Source: [Clostridium] hylemonae DSM 15053
GTDB lineage: Bacteria > Bacillota > Clostridia > Lachnospirales > Lachnospiraceae
Length of the DNA: 64,000 nt
Direction: 5' to 3'
NCBI RefSeq assembly: GCF_008281175.1
Contig: NZ_CP036524.1
Span: forward strand, 3,162,001 to 3,226,000
The notes under the pieces were generated by a model. That model saw nothing but the letters and a program-made list of their open reading frames with translations. It was not told the origin of the DNA and made no database searches. This document shows positions 34,115 through 42,509 of the stretch, one piece after another. The first letter of the stretch is position 1, and each line of letters begins with the position of its first letter. The position numbers and the translations under genes are program-made.

Positions 34115-35145
34115 GGTAAGACAGAAGGGCCCTGCTCCAGTATCCCTCTGATAAGATAAAGCTTTGCCGTCCATCTGCCCTCCATAGTGCATTGATCCTG
34201 AAGACAGGTAAATATGCGCTCCACCGCTGCATACAGGTCCTGTCTGTACATAATGACCTCTGCCCTGTCGCTTTTGGCCAGCTCATCTACTGCCGCGATC
34301 TTGACAGCCGCATGGGATTTCCGAAAGGTCTCCACTGTCAGCTCTCCGCTCTCTCTGTCACTGCATATAACGGCATCGGGCTGCGCGTCTGCCGGTGTCA
34401 TCAGCCGGCCCAGCATGGCTTCACTTTTCTCTGCATCCTTCCACGGCAGGCACAGAAGCCGGGCCGCCGGCCCGGCCGCCTCTTTGTACGCCTGCCGGCG
34501 CGTACGTATGCTGTACGCCTCCTGCAGATCCCAACCTATATACGCGATGTCTTTATATCCCTGTCTCACAAGCTCTTCATACAATGTCTGTACTGCCAGT
34601 CTGTTGTCCAGCGCCACGCAGTCCGCATACGGAAGTCCTTTGTCGGAATCAAAGAACACGAGATTCATCCCAAGCGAGCGCAGCCTCCTAAGCTTATCCG
34701 GGTCGGCCGTCATATCTTCCAGCCAGACGACCACATTGCGCAGTCCCCTTTTATACAGTCTGTACAGACAGCGCTCCAGCTCCTCTGTGCGCGGCTTTTC
34801 CACGTAAAGCAGGAGCGCTCCCTTTGTCTCGGCATAGTTCTGGAACCGGGCGATAAATTCTGAAAAGAACGGATTCTGGGCCGGGGCGATGAGAACCACC
34901 ATATCCAGCTCGCTTCTGTTCCCTGCATTGCGAAGCGTAACTGTCGTACCTCTCCCTACTTCCCGTACAACAAGGCCTTCTTCCTCCAGAAGCTCCAGCG
35001 ACTTTCTCACCGTGACACGGCTTACGCCAAGCAGCTCTTCCAGCTCCCGCTCAGGCGGTATCCGGTCGCCATCCTCATAATGCCCTTCAAATATTTCATT
35101 ACAGATTCTGTTCTTTACTGTCTCATATAAATTCTCATTTCCCAT
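34111..35145 (-). CDS. GntR-family regulator with LacI-type sugar sensor domain
   Basis: The product has 344 residues. The N-terminal GntR winged helix (YETVKNRICNEIFEGHYEDG and PPERELEELLGVSRVTVRKS) is fused to a periplasmic-binding-protein-like sensor (MVVLIAPAQNPFFSEFIARF onward), the AraR-type architecture used for arabinose and related sugars. It is the last gene of the kinase-activase-radical enzyme operon, 13 bases after the radical enzyme, and probably governs that operon. The effector is probably the free sugar or polyol. Confidence 0.9.
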   Translation of the reverse strand: MGNENLYETVKNRICNEIFEGHYEDGDRIPPERELEELLGVSRVTVRKSLELLEEEGLVVREVGRGTTVTLRNAGNRSELDMVVLIAPAQNPFFSEFIARFQNYAETKGALLLYVEKPRTEELERCLYRLYKRGLRNVVVWLEDMTADPDKLRRLRSLGMNLVFFDSDKGLPYADCVALDNRLAVQTLYEELVRQGYKDIAYIGWDLQEAYSIRTRRQAYKEAAGPAARLLCLPWKDAEKSEAMLGRLMTPADAQPDAVICSDRESGELTVETFRKSHAAVKIAAVDELAKSDRAEVIMYRQDLYAAVERIFTCLQDQCTMEGRWTAKLYLIRGILEQGPSVLP

Positions 35146-35157
35146 AATACCTCTATC

Positions 35158-37542
35158 CTACATGCTTGTAGATTCCATGTCCAGACGTTTGATGATATCT
35201 TCCTGAATATCCGGCGACAGATCCAGGAAATTGACAAACGTACCGTGTATTCTCATGATATACACCCCGCCCGGCGCATATTTCTTCGGGTTGTCAAGCA
35301 CCTTCCTGAGCATTTCCGGCGTTGTCACATTTACATACAGATAGAACGGTGCGATGCCTTCCTTCTTTGGATTATAAAAAAGCGGCGCTATTATCTTATC
35401 TTTGAACTCGAGCCCTTTTCCTTCAAAGGTCTCCGCCTTAAAATAATTCGGATTGACGCCGAGATGAGAGGCGCAGCCTCCGTTCATCTTGTCGAATGGA
35501 AGTTTCATATTGGACAGCATCCGGAAGCCGAGCCCGGAATGTGCCTCACCGTACAGCGGATCGATGCCGTAGCCGAGCTGTTCTCTTGCTTTCCTTCCGT
35601 CCGGTGTCGCCCCGACCCAGTATCCGTACAGAAGGTGTGTGGACGGTGACGCCCAGTCGGCCCGGAACGGATTGCCGAGATAATTCTTTCTGGACGCCAC
35701 AAGGTCGCTCACTCTCCCTGCTATTTCCGCCGCCTCATCATCCACTTTTGCAATGTTGTTTCCGTACTTTTCTGCCTTCATAAGATACTGCCGCATCTCC
35801 GGGTCGTGCTCAAAATTATCCCGCAGCGCTTCCAGCATCCTGCCCGCATCCTCCGGCCGTTCTGCAAGCAGTGTGTCGATGGCCGCAAAAGAGTCTGCCA
35901 CAACGGAAAGACCATGGATGAGACAGCCGCTGCCATTATACTTCGTTCCCTGCGCCTTCGTATCCCTCACGTCGATCCCGCTTTCAATTCCGCCCATCAG
36001 CGTGGACAAAAACGGCACCTGGAGCAGAGAGACAGCCCCCGAGGCCGCGTTCGCACACGCAGTCATCCTATCCACATACAGTTCCAGATTTTCATAAAAG
36101 ACCGTACGTATATTCTGGAGCAGTTCAAGGTCTGTATGATATCCAAATTCCTCACTGCTTCTGCCGAATTTCTTTCCGGATATCGTTGAGACGCCGCCGT
36201 TCAGAGACAATTCCAGCACCTTTGCCATATTCAGCCAGCTGTTTGTCGTATTGCCGTTGTCTTTCCCCATGATCAGAGGTTCCTGGCATCCCGCCACTGA
36301 ATAGTCTTCCAGATCCTCCGGATCTACCTTGTTTTTCTCTCTTAATATTTCAAATACAGAATCATCATTAAAGAAAGACGGTGTCAGGCATCCGGGCGTA
36401 AACAGGAATCTGCCGAGACTCTCATACAGCTCATTCGGCGTGTTCTTATGCAGTTTCACAGACAGAATGGGCTGGGGCAGATTCATGTCGTAGTATGCGT
36501 CAAGAAGCGCGTAGGACGTAACGTTTGTCATATCCTCCCCTGTGTTCGACTTGCCGCCGATGATCAGGTTCTGGGAGATGGCCCAGCTCCTGTCCGCCAC
36601 GTTGTAAAATACAAGGAGATGCTTCAGAAGCGCTGCCGCCATCTCCCGGTCTGTGTTCTCCGCCAGCCGGTACGGTTCAAAAATACGGTCCGCGTTCCCC
36701 ACTGAAAATGCATACGGATTCGGCGTCTGTTCCAGACACATCACCTGCCACATGAGAAGAAAGGACTGTATCGCTTCATAGAGGTTGCAGGCGCCATGCA
36801 AAGGTACATTCTTAAGTGTTTCCGCCATTAAGAGAAATCGTTCCCGGTCCTTTCCTGCTGCCGCCGCTGCCTTTTCCTCCGCCAGAGCGGCATATCTTTC
36901 AGCGATCACGAGCACCGCGCCGAGCGCAGTGTCCATCGCCTCATAATAGGCCAGCTTCTGAACATCGGTTTCCTTCCCGCGCTGCTCATCAATGCGCCTT
37001 TTCAGCCCTTCCACTCCGATCCTGAGCACCGGGCGCATGTCCGGTATGAGATGACCTGTCACCTGTTCGATAAAGTAGATCGCTTCACTTGTATCGTCTC
37101 CCGCCTTGTCATATGCACTGCAAAGCGCCCTGGAGAACGCTGTCTTTGTATTATATTCCTTCAGCTCCTCTATGCGCTCCCGGGTAATGTCACCGGCAGG
37201 ATCGATATCTCCGAACACAGCCACAGGGTCGCAGTATCCGGTGAAAGAGTCCACAGAAAACGCGGGGTTTATAAGCGCATAGGATCTGGCAAACGCATCG
37301 TCCTGCGTCCCCGCGAATACCTGGTGATCACTGAGCCACAGAGGGAGCTTTTCCGCAACTGCAGCGAGCGTCTTTGCGGTCCGTATACAGTCCGGCTCCT
37401 CCTTATATTTGCTGTCACACTCCCGCATAATTTCTTTCGCCAGAAACCATCCCTCCAGATGGTCCACTCCCCGCTCTTCCTGAAATCTTTTCTTTGCCAG
37501 CTCGGTAAGCTCTCCGGCGTCTAATATCTTTTCAATTCTCAT
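35158..37542 (-). CDS. Glycyl radical enzyme, dehydratase/lyase type, with unusual radical loop
   Basis: A 794-residue glycyl radical enzyme. The thiyl cysteine and catalytic Glu lie in GCQEP (Cys419, Glu421), the GCxE signature of the glycerol/diol dehydratase, choline lyase and sulfonate lyase groups, unlike the Cys-Cys pair of pyruvate formate-lyase. ATPDGRKAREQ (about 645-655) is the usual C-terminal landmark. The radical site is RIHGTFVNF with Gly767, whereas most families read RVxGY; His before and Thr after the glycine are unusual. The activase gene lies immediately upstream, then a sugar kinase, with an FSA-like aldolase beyond the GntR gene. No microcompartment genes are present. Substrate unknown; a sugar or polyol phosphate is inferred. 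Confidence 0.9.
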   Translation of the reverse strand: MRIEKILDAGELTELAKKRFQEERGVDHLEGWFLAKEIMRECDSKYKEEPDCIRTAKTLAAVAEKLPLWLSDHQVFAGTQDDAFARSYALINPAFSVDSFTGYCDPVAVFGDIDPAGDITRERIEELKEYNTKTAFSRALCSAYDKAGDDTSEAIYFIEQVTGHLIPDMRPVLRIGVEGLKRRIDEQRGKETDVQKLAYYEAMDTALGAVLVIAERYAALAEEKAAAAAGKDRERFLLMAETLKNVPLHGACNLYEAIQSFLLMWQVMCLEQTPNPYAFSVGNADRIFEPYRLAENTDREMAAALLKHLLVFYNVADRSWAISQNLIIGGKSNTGEDMTNVTSYALLDAYYDMNLPQPILSVKLHKNTPNELYESLGRFLFTPGCLTPSFFNDDSVFEILREKNKVDPEDLEDYSVAGCQEPLIMGKDNGNTTNSWLNMAKVLELSLNGGVSTISGKKFGRSSEEFGYHTDLELLQNIRTVFYENLELYVDRMTACANAASGAVSLLQVPFLSTLMGGIESGIDVRDTKAQGTKYNGSGCLIHGLSVVADSFAAIDTLLAERPEDAGRMLEALRDNFEHDPEMRQYLMKAEKYGNNIAKVDDEAAEIAGRVSDLVASRKNYLGNPFRADWASPSTHLLYGYWVGATPDGRKAREQLGYGIDPLYGEAHSGLGFRMLSNMKLPFDKMNGGCASHLGVNPNYFKAETFEGKGLEFKDKIIAPLFYNPKKEGIAPFYLYVNVTTPEMLRKVLDNPKKYAPGGVYIMRIHGTFVNFLDLSPDIQEDIIKRLDMESTSM

Positions 37543-37600
37543 AACTGTTATTCTCCTTCTAATGAATCACACGTTATTTATTAGTTCTTGGCCGGCTCTG

Positions 37601-38467
37601 CTACGTCTTTTTATAACGGCATCCCGACTCTGCGACCGCTTTCCGGAATCCTTTGAGCACCTCATCCTTCACAAACGCATTCCGTGTCATTTCATATTTC
37701 CACCCGCACGCTTCCCATTTCTTTCTGCCGAACTCGTGATATGCCAGCACCTCGAACGTCACATTATCTCCTCTGATCCCGCTGAAGAATTCCAGAAATG
37801 CTTCGAGGTCGTCCTCCCCGTCGTTTACCCCTCCAATCAGCGGAACGCGCACGTGGACCTTCGGATGGCGGGCCGCCGCTTCCCTTATGTTGTGCAGGAT
37901 ACCGCCGCACGGAATACCCGTGTACGCCGTATGCTTTGTATCCGAACAATGCTTGCAGTCTATGATAAGCTCGTCGATATATGGAAATAATCCCGCCAGC
38001 GCGGGATGTGTCCCATTTGTCTCGACCGCCGTATTGATGCCGTACTCTTTCAGCATCCGCAGCGCCTTTTCCAGTTCATCGTACTGCAAGGTCGCTTCCC
38101 CTCCGGTAAAAGTCACACCTCCGCCGTCATAAAACATCAGCTCGCCCGCGCAGGCTTCCCGGAACACCTCCTCCGGCGTCTCCTCCTCATAAGAAAGGTA
38201 CATCCCTTTTGTCTTATGTTCTGTGACGCACTCCTTCTTTTCACACGTGCGGCACACTTCTCTGTCCACCTGCGTCCCCTTAACCGCCCCGTGAGGGCAG
38301 ACAGTCTCCAGCAGCCACTCACTGTCTGCCATGATCACGCCTTCCGGTCTCATCCCCTCCGGATTGGCGCACCACGGACATTTCATATTGCAGCCCTGAA
38401 GATGATAGACGAGCCGGTTGCCGCTTCCGTCCTGGGAATAGTTAAAGCCTTTCTGAAATATCTTCAT
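37601..38467 (-). CDS. Glycyl radical enzyme activase (radical SAM)
   Basis: About 288 residues. The radical-SAM cluster motif CNMKCPWC (Cys26, 30, 33) is followed by four further cysteines (57, 72, 75, 80), enough for one auxiliary [4Fe-4S] cluster. FTGGEATLQYDELEKALRML is the SAM-binding GGE region. It installs the glycine radical on the enzyme encoded 59 bases downstream. The start ATG overlaps the kinase stop as TGATG; an upstream GTG is less likely. The spacing and fusion-free pairing are as usual for these systems. Confidence 0.92.
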   Translation of the reverse strand: MKIFQKGFNYSQDGSGNRLVYHLQGCNMKCPWCANPEGMRPEGVIMADSEWLLETVCPHGAVKGTQVDREVCRTCEKKECVTEHKTKGMYLSYEEETPEEVFREACAGELMFYDGGGVTFTGGEATLQYDELEKALRMLKEYGINTAVETNGTHPALAGLFPYIDELIIDCKHCSDTKHTAYTGIPCGGILHNIREAAARHPKVHVRVPLIGGVNDGEDDLEAFLEFFSGIRGDNVTFEVLAYHEFGRKKWEACGWKYEMTRNAFVKDEVLKGFRKAVAESGCRYKKT

Positions 38468-39975
38468 CACATGCCCTCTCCGTACGATCCTTTCATATGA
38501 AACAAATCTTTGTTGTGTCCATACAGTTCTCTGTACACCGCAAACTGTTCCTCATAATATTTCTGGTTCTCGCGGTTCGGTGTCACGACCGTATCCTTCA
38601 TGCGTACAAGCCGGGCGCACGCCTCCTCATAATCTGCGTATTCACCGCACGCGACGGCCGCCGTTATGGCCGCTCCGATCCCTGCCTGCTCATTTCCGAC
38701 GTTAGTGTAGATATCACAGTCAAATATATCCGCCTGCATCTCCAGGAACAGCTGTCCTCTGGCGCCGCCTCCGGATGCGATGATCTTGCTGTATTCAATA
38801 CCGAGGCCCTTGAATATCTCAATTGACGTGCGCAGGCCGAATACGATCCCTTCCATCGTGCTCCTGATCATATGCTCCCTGCCGTGACGGAGCGTCATGC
38901 CGAAATAGATCCCTTTTGCGTCCGGGTCATTATATGGCGTCCGCTCGCCGCTCAGATATGGGAGAAATAAGAGTCCTTCACTTCCTGCCGGCGCCTTAGA
39001 GGCCAGCGCGGTCATCTCATCAAATGTATCCATATATAAGATCTGATTCATAAGCCACTTCATGGCAACACCGCCGCTTAAGTGGGCTCCCATCAGCATC
39101 CACAGATCTTTCTTCACATGGCAGAATGTGTTTGTCCGGTACGCTTCATCGTAGAGAGGCTCGTTAAATCCGCCGGATATCTGGCATGCAGTGCCAATGT
39201 TTGCCGACAGCACGCCCGGACTGATAATGCCGTTGCCGACCGCCTGCATCAGTGTATCGCCCCCGCCGCAGGCTACCCTGATCCCGCACTTTAATCCTGT
39301 AGCCTCAGCACACGCACGGCTCACAGTACCCACAACCTCACACGACTCATGACACGTTGGAAAGATCTGCCTGTCGATCCGGAGGCTGTCGATCAGTTCC
39401 CACGCCCAGCGCCGCTGCTTCGTGTCAAAAATGGCGCCGCTTGAAGCATCTGACATATCTGTCCCGTACTCCCCGCACATCCGGAATCTTATGTAATCCT
39501 TTGGCAACATGATATACCGTATCTTCTCATAGTTTTCCGGCTCATGTTCTTTCACCCACATAAGTGAGGCGATGAGAAATCCGGTGCTCAGAGAGTTCAG
39601 CGCCACGCTTCGGTACGCGTCCTCTCCTACAATATCATAGATCTTATGGATCTCTGCCTGCGAACGCTGGTCCGCCCATATAATGGCATTGCGTATGAGA
39701 CTGCCGTTCTCATCTGTCATGACGAGGCCGTGCATCTGTCCCGAATAGCTGATTCCCCTGATCTGCGCCGCTTCCTCCGGATATCTTCTCACCACGTCGG
39801 CGATCGTCTTCCTTGCAGCCTCCCACAATTGCTCCATATCCTGCTCCGCGTACTCCGGTCTGCTTTTTATAATGTCGTACCCGACCTGCGACGTCCCGGC
39901 AACATGCCCTTCTGCATCCATGAGCAGAGACTTCACGCTGGATGTTCCAATATCTACTCCTAAATAATAATTCAT
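38467..39975 (-). CDS. FGGY carbohydrate kinase (kinase 5) of the glycyl radical operon
   Basis: A 502-residue kinase with YYLGVDIGTSSVKSLLMDAE, YAEQDMEQLWEAARKTI, ISYSGQMHGLVMTDENGS, IIWADQRSQAEI, GGGDTLMQAVGNG, LPYLSGERTPYNDPDAKG and ASGGGARGQLFLEMQADIFD: a xylulokinase-like enzyme. ATG at 39975 follows AGGAGG with nine bases between. It heads the kinase-activase-radical enzyme-GntR operon from the promoter at 40000-40028 and is translationally coupled to the activase. It probably supplies the phosphorylated substrate for the radical enzyme, which is inference from order alone. Confidence 0.9.
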   Translation of the reverse strand: MNYYLGVDIGTSSVKSLLMDAEGHVAGTSQVGYDIIKSRPEYAEQDMEQLWEAARKTIADVVRRYPEEAAQIRGISYSGQMHGLVMTDENGSLIRNAIIWADQRSQAEIHKIYDIVGEDAYRSVALNSLSTGFLIASLMWVKEHEPENYEKIRYIMLPKDYIRFRMCGEYGTDMSDASSGAIFDTKQRRWAWELIDSLRIDRQIFPTCHESCEVVGTVSRACAEATGLKCGIRVACGGGDTLMQAVGNGIISPGVLSANIGTACQISGGFNEPLYDEAYRTNTFCHVKKDLWMLMGAHLSGGVAMKWLMNQILYMDTFDEMTALASKAPAGSEGLLFLPYLSGERTPYNDPDAKGIYFGMTLRHGREHMIRSTMEGIVFGLRTSIEIFKGLGIEYSKIIASGGGARGQLFLEMQADIFDCDIYTNVGNEQAGIGAAITAAVACGEYADYEEACARLVRMKDTVVTPNRENQKYYEEQFAVYRELYGHNKDLFHMKGSYGEGM

Positions 39976-39993
39976 CACCGTACACCTCCTATT

Positions 39994-40018
39994 ATTGGTA
40001 TTGTATAACAATACCAAT
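39994..40018. promoter_or_regulatory. Inverted repeat operator over the glycyl radical operon promoter
   Basis: ATTGGTATTGT and ACAATACCAAT are perfect 11-base arms around ATA. The repeat covers the -10 box of the minus-strand promoter and ends 19 bases from the kinase 5 start. A repressor bound here would block the promoter; the GntR-type regulator of the same operon is a candidate, as is the divergent MerR protein. Confidence 0.55.
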
Positions 40019-40028
40019 ATTGCGTCAA
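40000..40028 (-). promoter_or_regulatory. Sigma-A promoter of the glycyl radical operon
   Basis: Minus strand TTGACG, 17 bases, TACAAT; the -10 box lies inside the inverted repeat at 39994-40018. Confidence 0.7.
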
Positions 40029-40073
40029 TACTTTACACGCAATCCTTTCTTTTTTTATGACGGTATGGTAAAA

Positions 40074-40094
40074 TAACCCTCCACTATAACACCA
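40074..40094 (+). promoter_or_regulatory. Repeat TAACCCTCCACT upstream of merR, copy 1
   Basis: TAACCCTCCACTATAACACCA shares its first 12 bases exactly, and CACCA-like ends, with a site upstream of the ABC exporter operon (40884-40904). Likely a binding site for the MerR-type regulator encoded between the two. Confidence 0.4.
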
Positions 40095-40142
40095 GACTTT
40101 CTGTCTATGATAAAATAAATCCCGGAAAGGAGGCTGCCGCCC

Positions 40143-40886
40143 ATGAACACATACAGAACTTCTGAAATCGCCGCATTGATCGGCATACATCCAAATACGG
40201 TACGGTTATACGAACAGTCGGGCCTTATTCCCAGACCAGAACGGCAGTCAAACGGTTACAGGATCTTCACCGATATCCATGTAGAACAGTTTAAGCTTGC
40301 CCGCCTGGCATTTCAGATCGAAGTGCTGCAGAATGGTCTTCGGAAAAAAATCGTTCAGATGGTGAAAGTATCCGCTGCGGGCGACTATGACACCGCCCTT
40401 ACGATCACACAAGAATATCTTGCTCAGGTACGCGCAGAAACAGCCAACGCGGAAGAAGCGATCGATATCGTTAAGAATATCCTGAAGGGCACGGCCGAAC
40501 AGTATACCTGCTCTATGAAAAGGAAGGAAGTCTCCGAATATCTGAATATCACCATGGATACTCTGCGGAATTGGGAGATGAACGGACTGCTTACCGTAAA
40601 GCGCAGACAAAACGGATACCGTGTATACACGGGCGGGGATATCAGGCGGCTGAAGATCATCCGCTCCCTGCGGTGCGCAAATTATTCGCTGGAATCTATT
40701 CTGTCCATGCTCAATCAGCTGTCGGAAAATCCCCGGATAGATATTAAAAAAGCGCTCGACACGCCGAGGGAGAACAGCGGCATCATTGCCGTGTGCGACA
40801 AACTGATCACTTCGCTGACAGCCGCAGAATGTAACGCCTTAAAAATGATCGAAAAACTTCAATATATGAAACATACATTTTCTTAA
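40143..40886 (+). CDS. MerR-family regulator with two HTH domains
   Basis: The 247-residue protein contains two MerR winged helix-turn-helix domains: residues about 1-70 (YRTSEIAALIGIHPNTVRLY, QSNGYRIFTDIH) and about 120-190 (KRKEVSEYLNITMDTLRNWE, RQNGYRVYTGGD). They are joined by a helical linker. Single-domain MerR proteins dimerise to twist long-spacer promoters; a tandem version may bind as a monomer or to two half-sites. The ribosome site is GGAAAGGAGG. It is followed 69 bases later by an ABC exporter, the usual target of such a regulator, and repeats TAACCCTCCACT precede both genes. Confidence 0.88.
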   Translation: MNTYRTSEIAALIGIHPNTVRLYEQSGLIPRPERQSNGYRIFTDIHVEQFKLARLAFQIEVLQNGLRKKIVQMVKVSAAGDYDTALTITQEYLAQVRAETANAEEAIDIVKNILKGTAEQYTCSMKRKEVSEYLNITMDTLRNWEMNGLLTVKRRQNGYRVYTGGDIRRLKIIRSLRCANYSLESILSMLNQLSENPRIDIKKALDTPRENSGIIAVCDKLITSLTAAECNALKMIEKLQYMKHTFS

Positions 40887-40904
40887 CCCTCCACTTAACC
40901 ACCA
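40883..40904 (+). promoter_or_regulatory. Repeat TAACCCTCCACT upstream of the ABC exporter, copy 2
   Basis: The second copy of the 12-base repeat (see 40074-40094) lies between the merR stop and the exporter ribosome site. It is followed by a small hairpin CTTGCTTT/AAAGCAAG at 40925-40944 that touches the ribosome site. Confidence 0.4.
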
Positions 40905-40955
40905 CTGTTTATCTGTGTGGTATTCTTGCTTTTGAAAAAGCAAGGAGGTAATACT

Positions 40956-41690
40956 ATGCAGGAAGTAATAAAAGTCACGGAACTCACAAAATCCTACGGC
41001 AGCCTGGCCGCCGTCAGCAGTCTGAGCCTTTCGGTGCCACGAGGCACGGTCTTCGGTCTCATCGGCCCCAATGGCGCGGGGAAGTCCACAACGATCGAAT
41101 GTATTCTTGGAACAAAGAAAGCCGACGCCGGAACTGTCCGTATCCTGGGGGCAGATCCCAGATCAGACCGGAAAAAACTATTTGAGAAGACAGGAGTACA
41201 GTTTCAGGATAGCAATTATCAGGAACAGATCACCGTATCAGAACTCTGTGAGCTCACAGCCTCTCTTTATGAGAAACCGGCCGACCCTTTCGGTCTGCTC
41301 GCAAGGTTTGGTATCGCCGACAAGAAAAAGAGCCTTGTCAAAGACTTATCCGGCGGACAGCGGCAGCGTCTGTTTATTGTCCTTGCCCTCATCCCTGATC
41401 CGGACGTCGTCTTTCTCGACGAACTGACGACCGGACTGGACGCAAAGGCGCGGCGGGAGGTGTGGAACATACTGTCCGGTCTCAAAAAAAGAGGGCTCAC
41501 TATTTTTCTCACCTCACATTTTATGGACGAGGTGGAAGCTCTGTGCGACCGCATCTGTATTTTAAAAGAAGGAAAAAGTGTATTTTACGGCACTGTTTCG
41601 GAGGCGGTAGAAAAGAGCCCCTACGGCAAATTTGAGGACGCTTATCTGTGGTATACAAACGAGGAGGACATGTACAATGAAAACATTTAA
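40956..41690 (+). CDS. ABC exporter ATP-binding protein
   Basis: A 244-residue ATPase of the DrrA/CcmA group: Walker A GPNGAGKST, Q-loop VQFQDSN, signature LSGGQRQRL, Walker B VVFLDELTTGLD and switch His in FLTSHFMDE. ATG at 40956 follows AAGGAGG. It partners the ABC-2 permease whose start lies inside its last codons. The MerR gene upstream suggests drug- or stress-induced efflux. Confidence 0.92.
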   Translation: MQEVIKVTELTKSYGSLAAVSSLSLSVPRGTVFGLIGPNGAGKSTTIECILGTKKADAGTVRILGADPRSDRKKLFEKTGVQFQDSNYQEQITVSELCELTASLYEKPADPFGLLARFGIADKKKSLVKDLSGGQRQRLFIVLALIPDPDVVFLDELTTGLDAKARREVWNILSGLKKRGLTIFLTSHFMDEVEALCDRICILKEGKSVFYGTVSEAVEKSPYGKFEDAYLWYTNEEDMYNENI

Positions 41691-42420
41691 AACCATGCTG
41701 AAAACAGAACTGAAATTGTCACTGCGGGGAATGGATATGTTTATATTCGCGATCTGCGTTCCCCTTGTCGTACTTATCATTCTCGGTATTATTTACGGAA
41801 GCAGACCGGCGTTTCCGGGAGCGGAATACACCTTTCTGGAACAGTCATTCGGCGCGCTCACTACGATATCAGTCTGCGCCGGGGGAGTCATGGGACTGCC
41901 CCTTGTCATATCAGACTACCGCAGCAGAAATATATTGAAGCGTTATAAAGTCACCCCGGTCCGTCCGTCCATGCTGCTGTTCGTCCAGGTGGCCGTCTAT
42001 ACGCTGTACGCGCTGACATCTCTTTTCACTCTGTATCTTGCGGCGGTACTGTTCTTCGGATATGAGTTCCGGGGATCCGTCCTGACTTTTGCCGGCGGAT
42101 ATCTACTCGTACTCGTGTCCATGTTCAGCATCGGCATGATGGTGGGCGGCATCGCGCCCAACACTAAAACGGCCGGTGTGATCGCAAGCTTATTATATTT
42201 TCCCATGCTCATATTTTCCGGCGCGACACTTCCCTATGAGGTCATGCCGGATGCGCTGCAGAAAGCCGCCAGGCTGCTGCCGCTGACACAGGGGATAAAG
42301 CTGCTCAAAGCCGCTTCTCTAGGCTCTAACGCCGGAAGCGCCGCGATTTCCGTTATCATAATGGCTCTGATCGCCGTCCTCTGCTCTGCAATAGCATTTC
42401 GCTACTTCAAATGGGAGTAA
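41677..42420 (+). CDS. ABC-2 type transporter permease
   Basis: A 247-residue membrane protein with about six hydrophobic segments, of the ABC-2/DrrB type (IFAICVPLVVLIILGIIYGS, YLLVLVSMFSIGMMVGGIAP, and a final helix before FRYFKWE). ATG at 41677 overlaps the ATPase stop by 14 bases with GAGGAGG upstream, so the two are coupled. It forms the channel of the exporter. The cargo is unknown. The operon ends at the hairpin 42449-42486. Confidence 0.9.
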   Translation: MKTFKTMLKTELKLSLRGMDMFIFAICVPLVVLIILGIIYGSRPAFPGAEYTFLEQSFGALTTISVCAGGVMGLPLVISDYRSRNILKRYKVTPVRPSMLLFVQVAVYTLYALTSLFTLYLAAVLFFGYEFRGSVLTFAGGYLLVLVSMFSIGMMVGGIAPNTKTAGVIASLLYFPMLIFSGATLPYEVMPDALQKAARLLPLTQGIKLLKAASLGSNAGSAAISVIIMALIAVLCSAIAFRYFKWE

Positions 42421-42448
42421 GCCCGGCACAGGCCGCGCTGACAGTAAA

Positions 42449-42486
42449 ACAGCCGGAATCAGGCTCTGACGCCTGATTCCGGCTGT
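42449..42486. terminator. Terminator between convergent exporter and dehydrogenase genes
   Basis: ACAGCCGGAATCAGGC pairs with GCCTGATTCCGGCTGT over a six-base loop. The minus-strand exit is TTTTAC, so it best terminates the dehydrogenase gene and probably serves both. Confidence 0.8.
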
Positions 42487-42509
42487 TGATCTGTCCATGT
42501 CCTTCCAGA

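Noticed and set aside
35158-39975. Bacterial microcompartment around the glycyl radical enzyme
   Set aside because: No shell protein, encapsulation peptide or phosphotransacylase genes are present in the neighbourhood.
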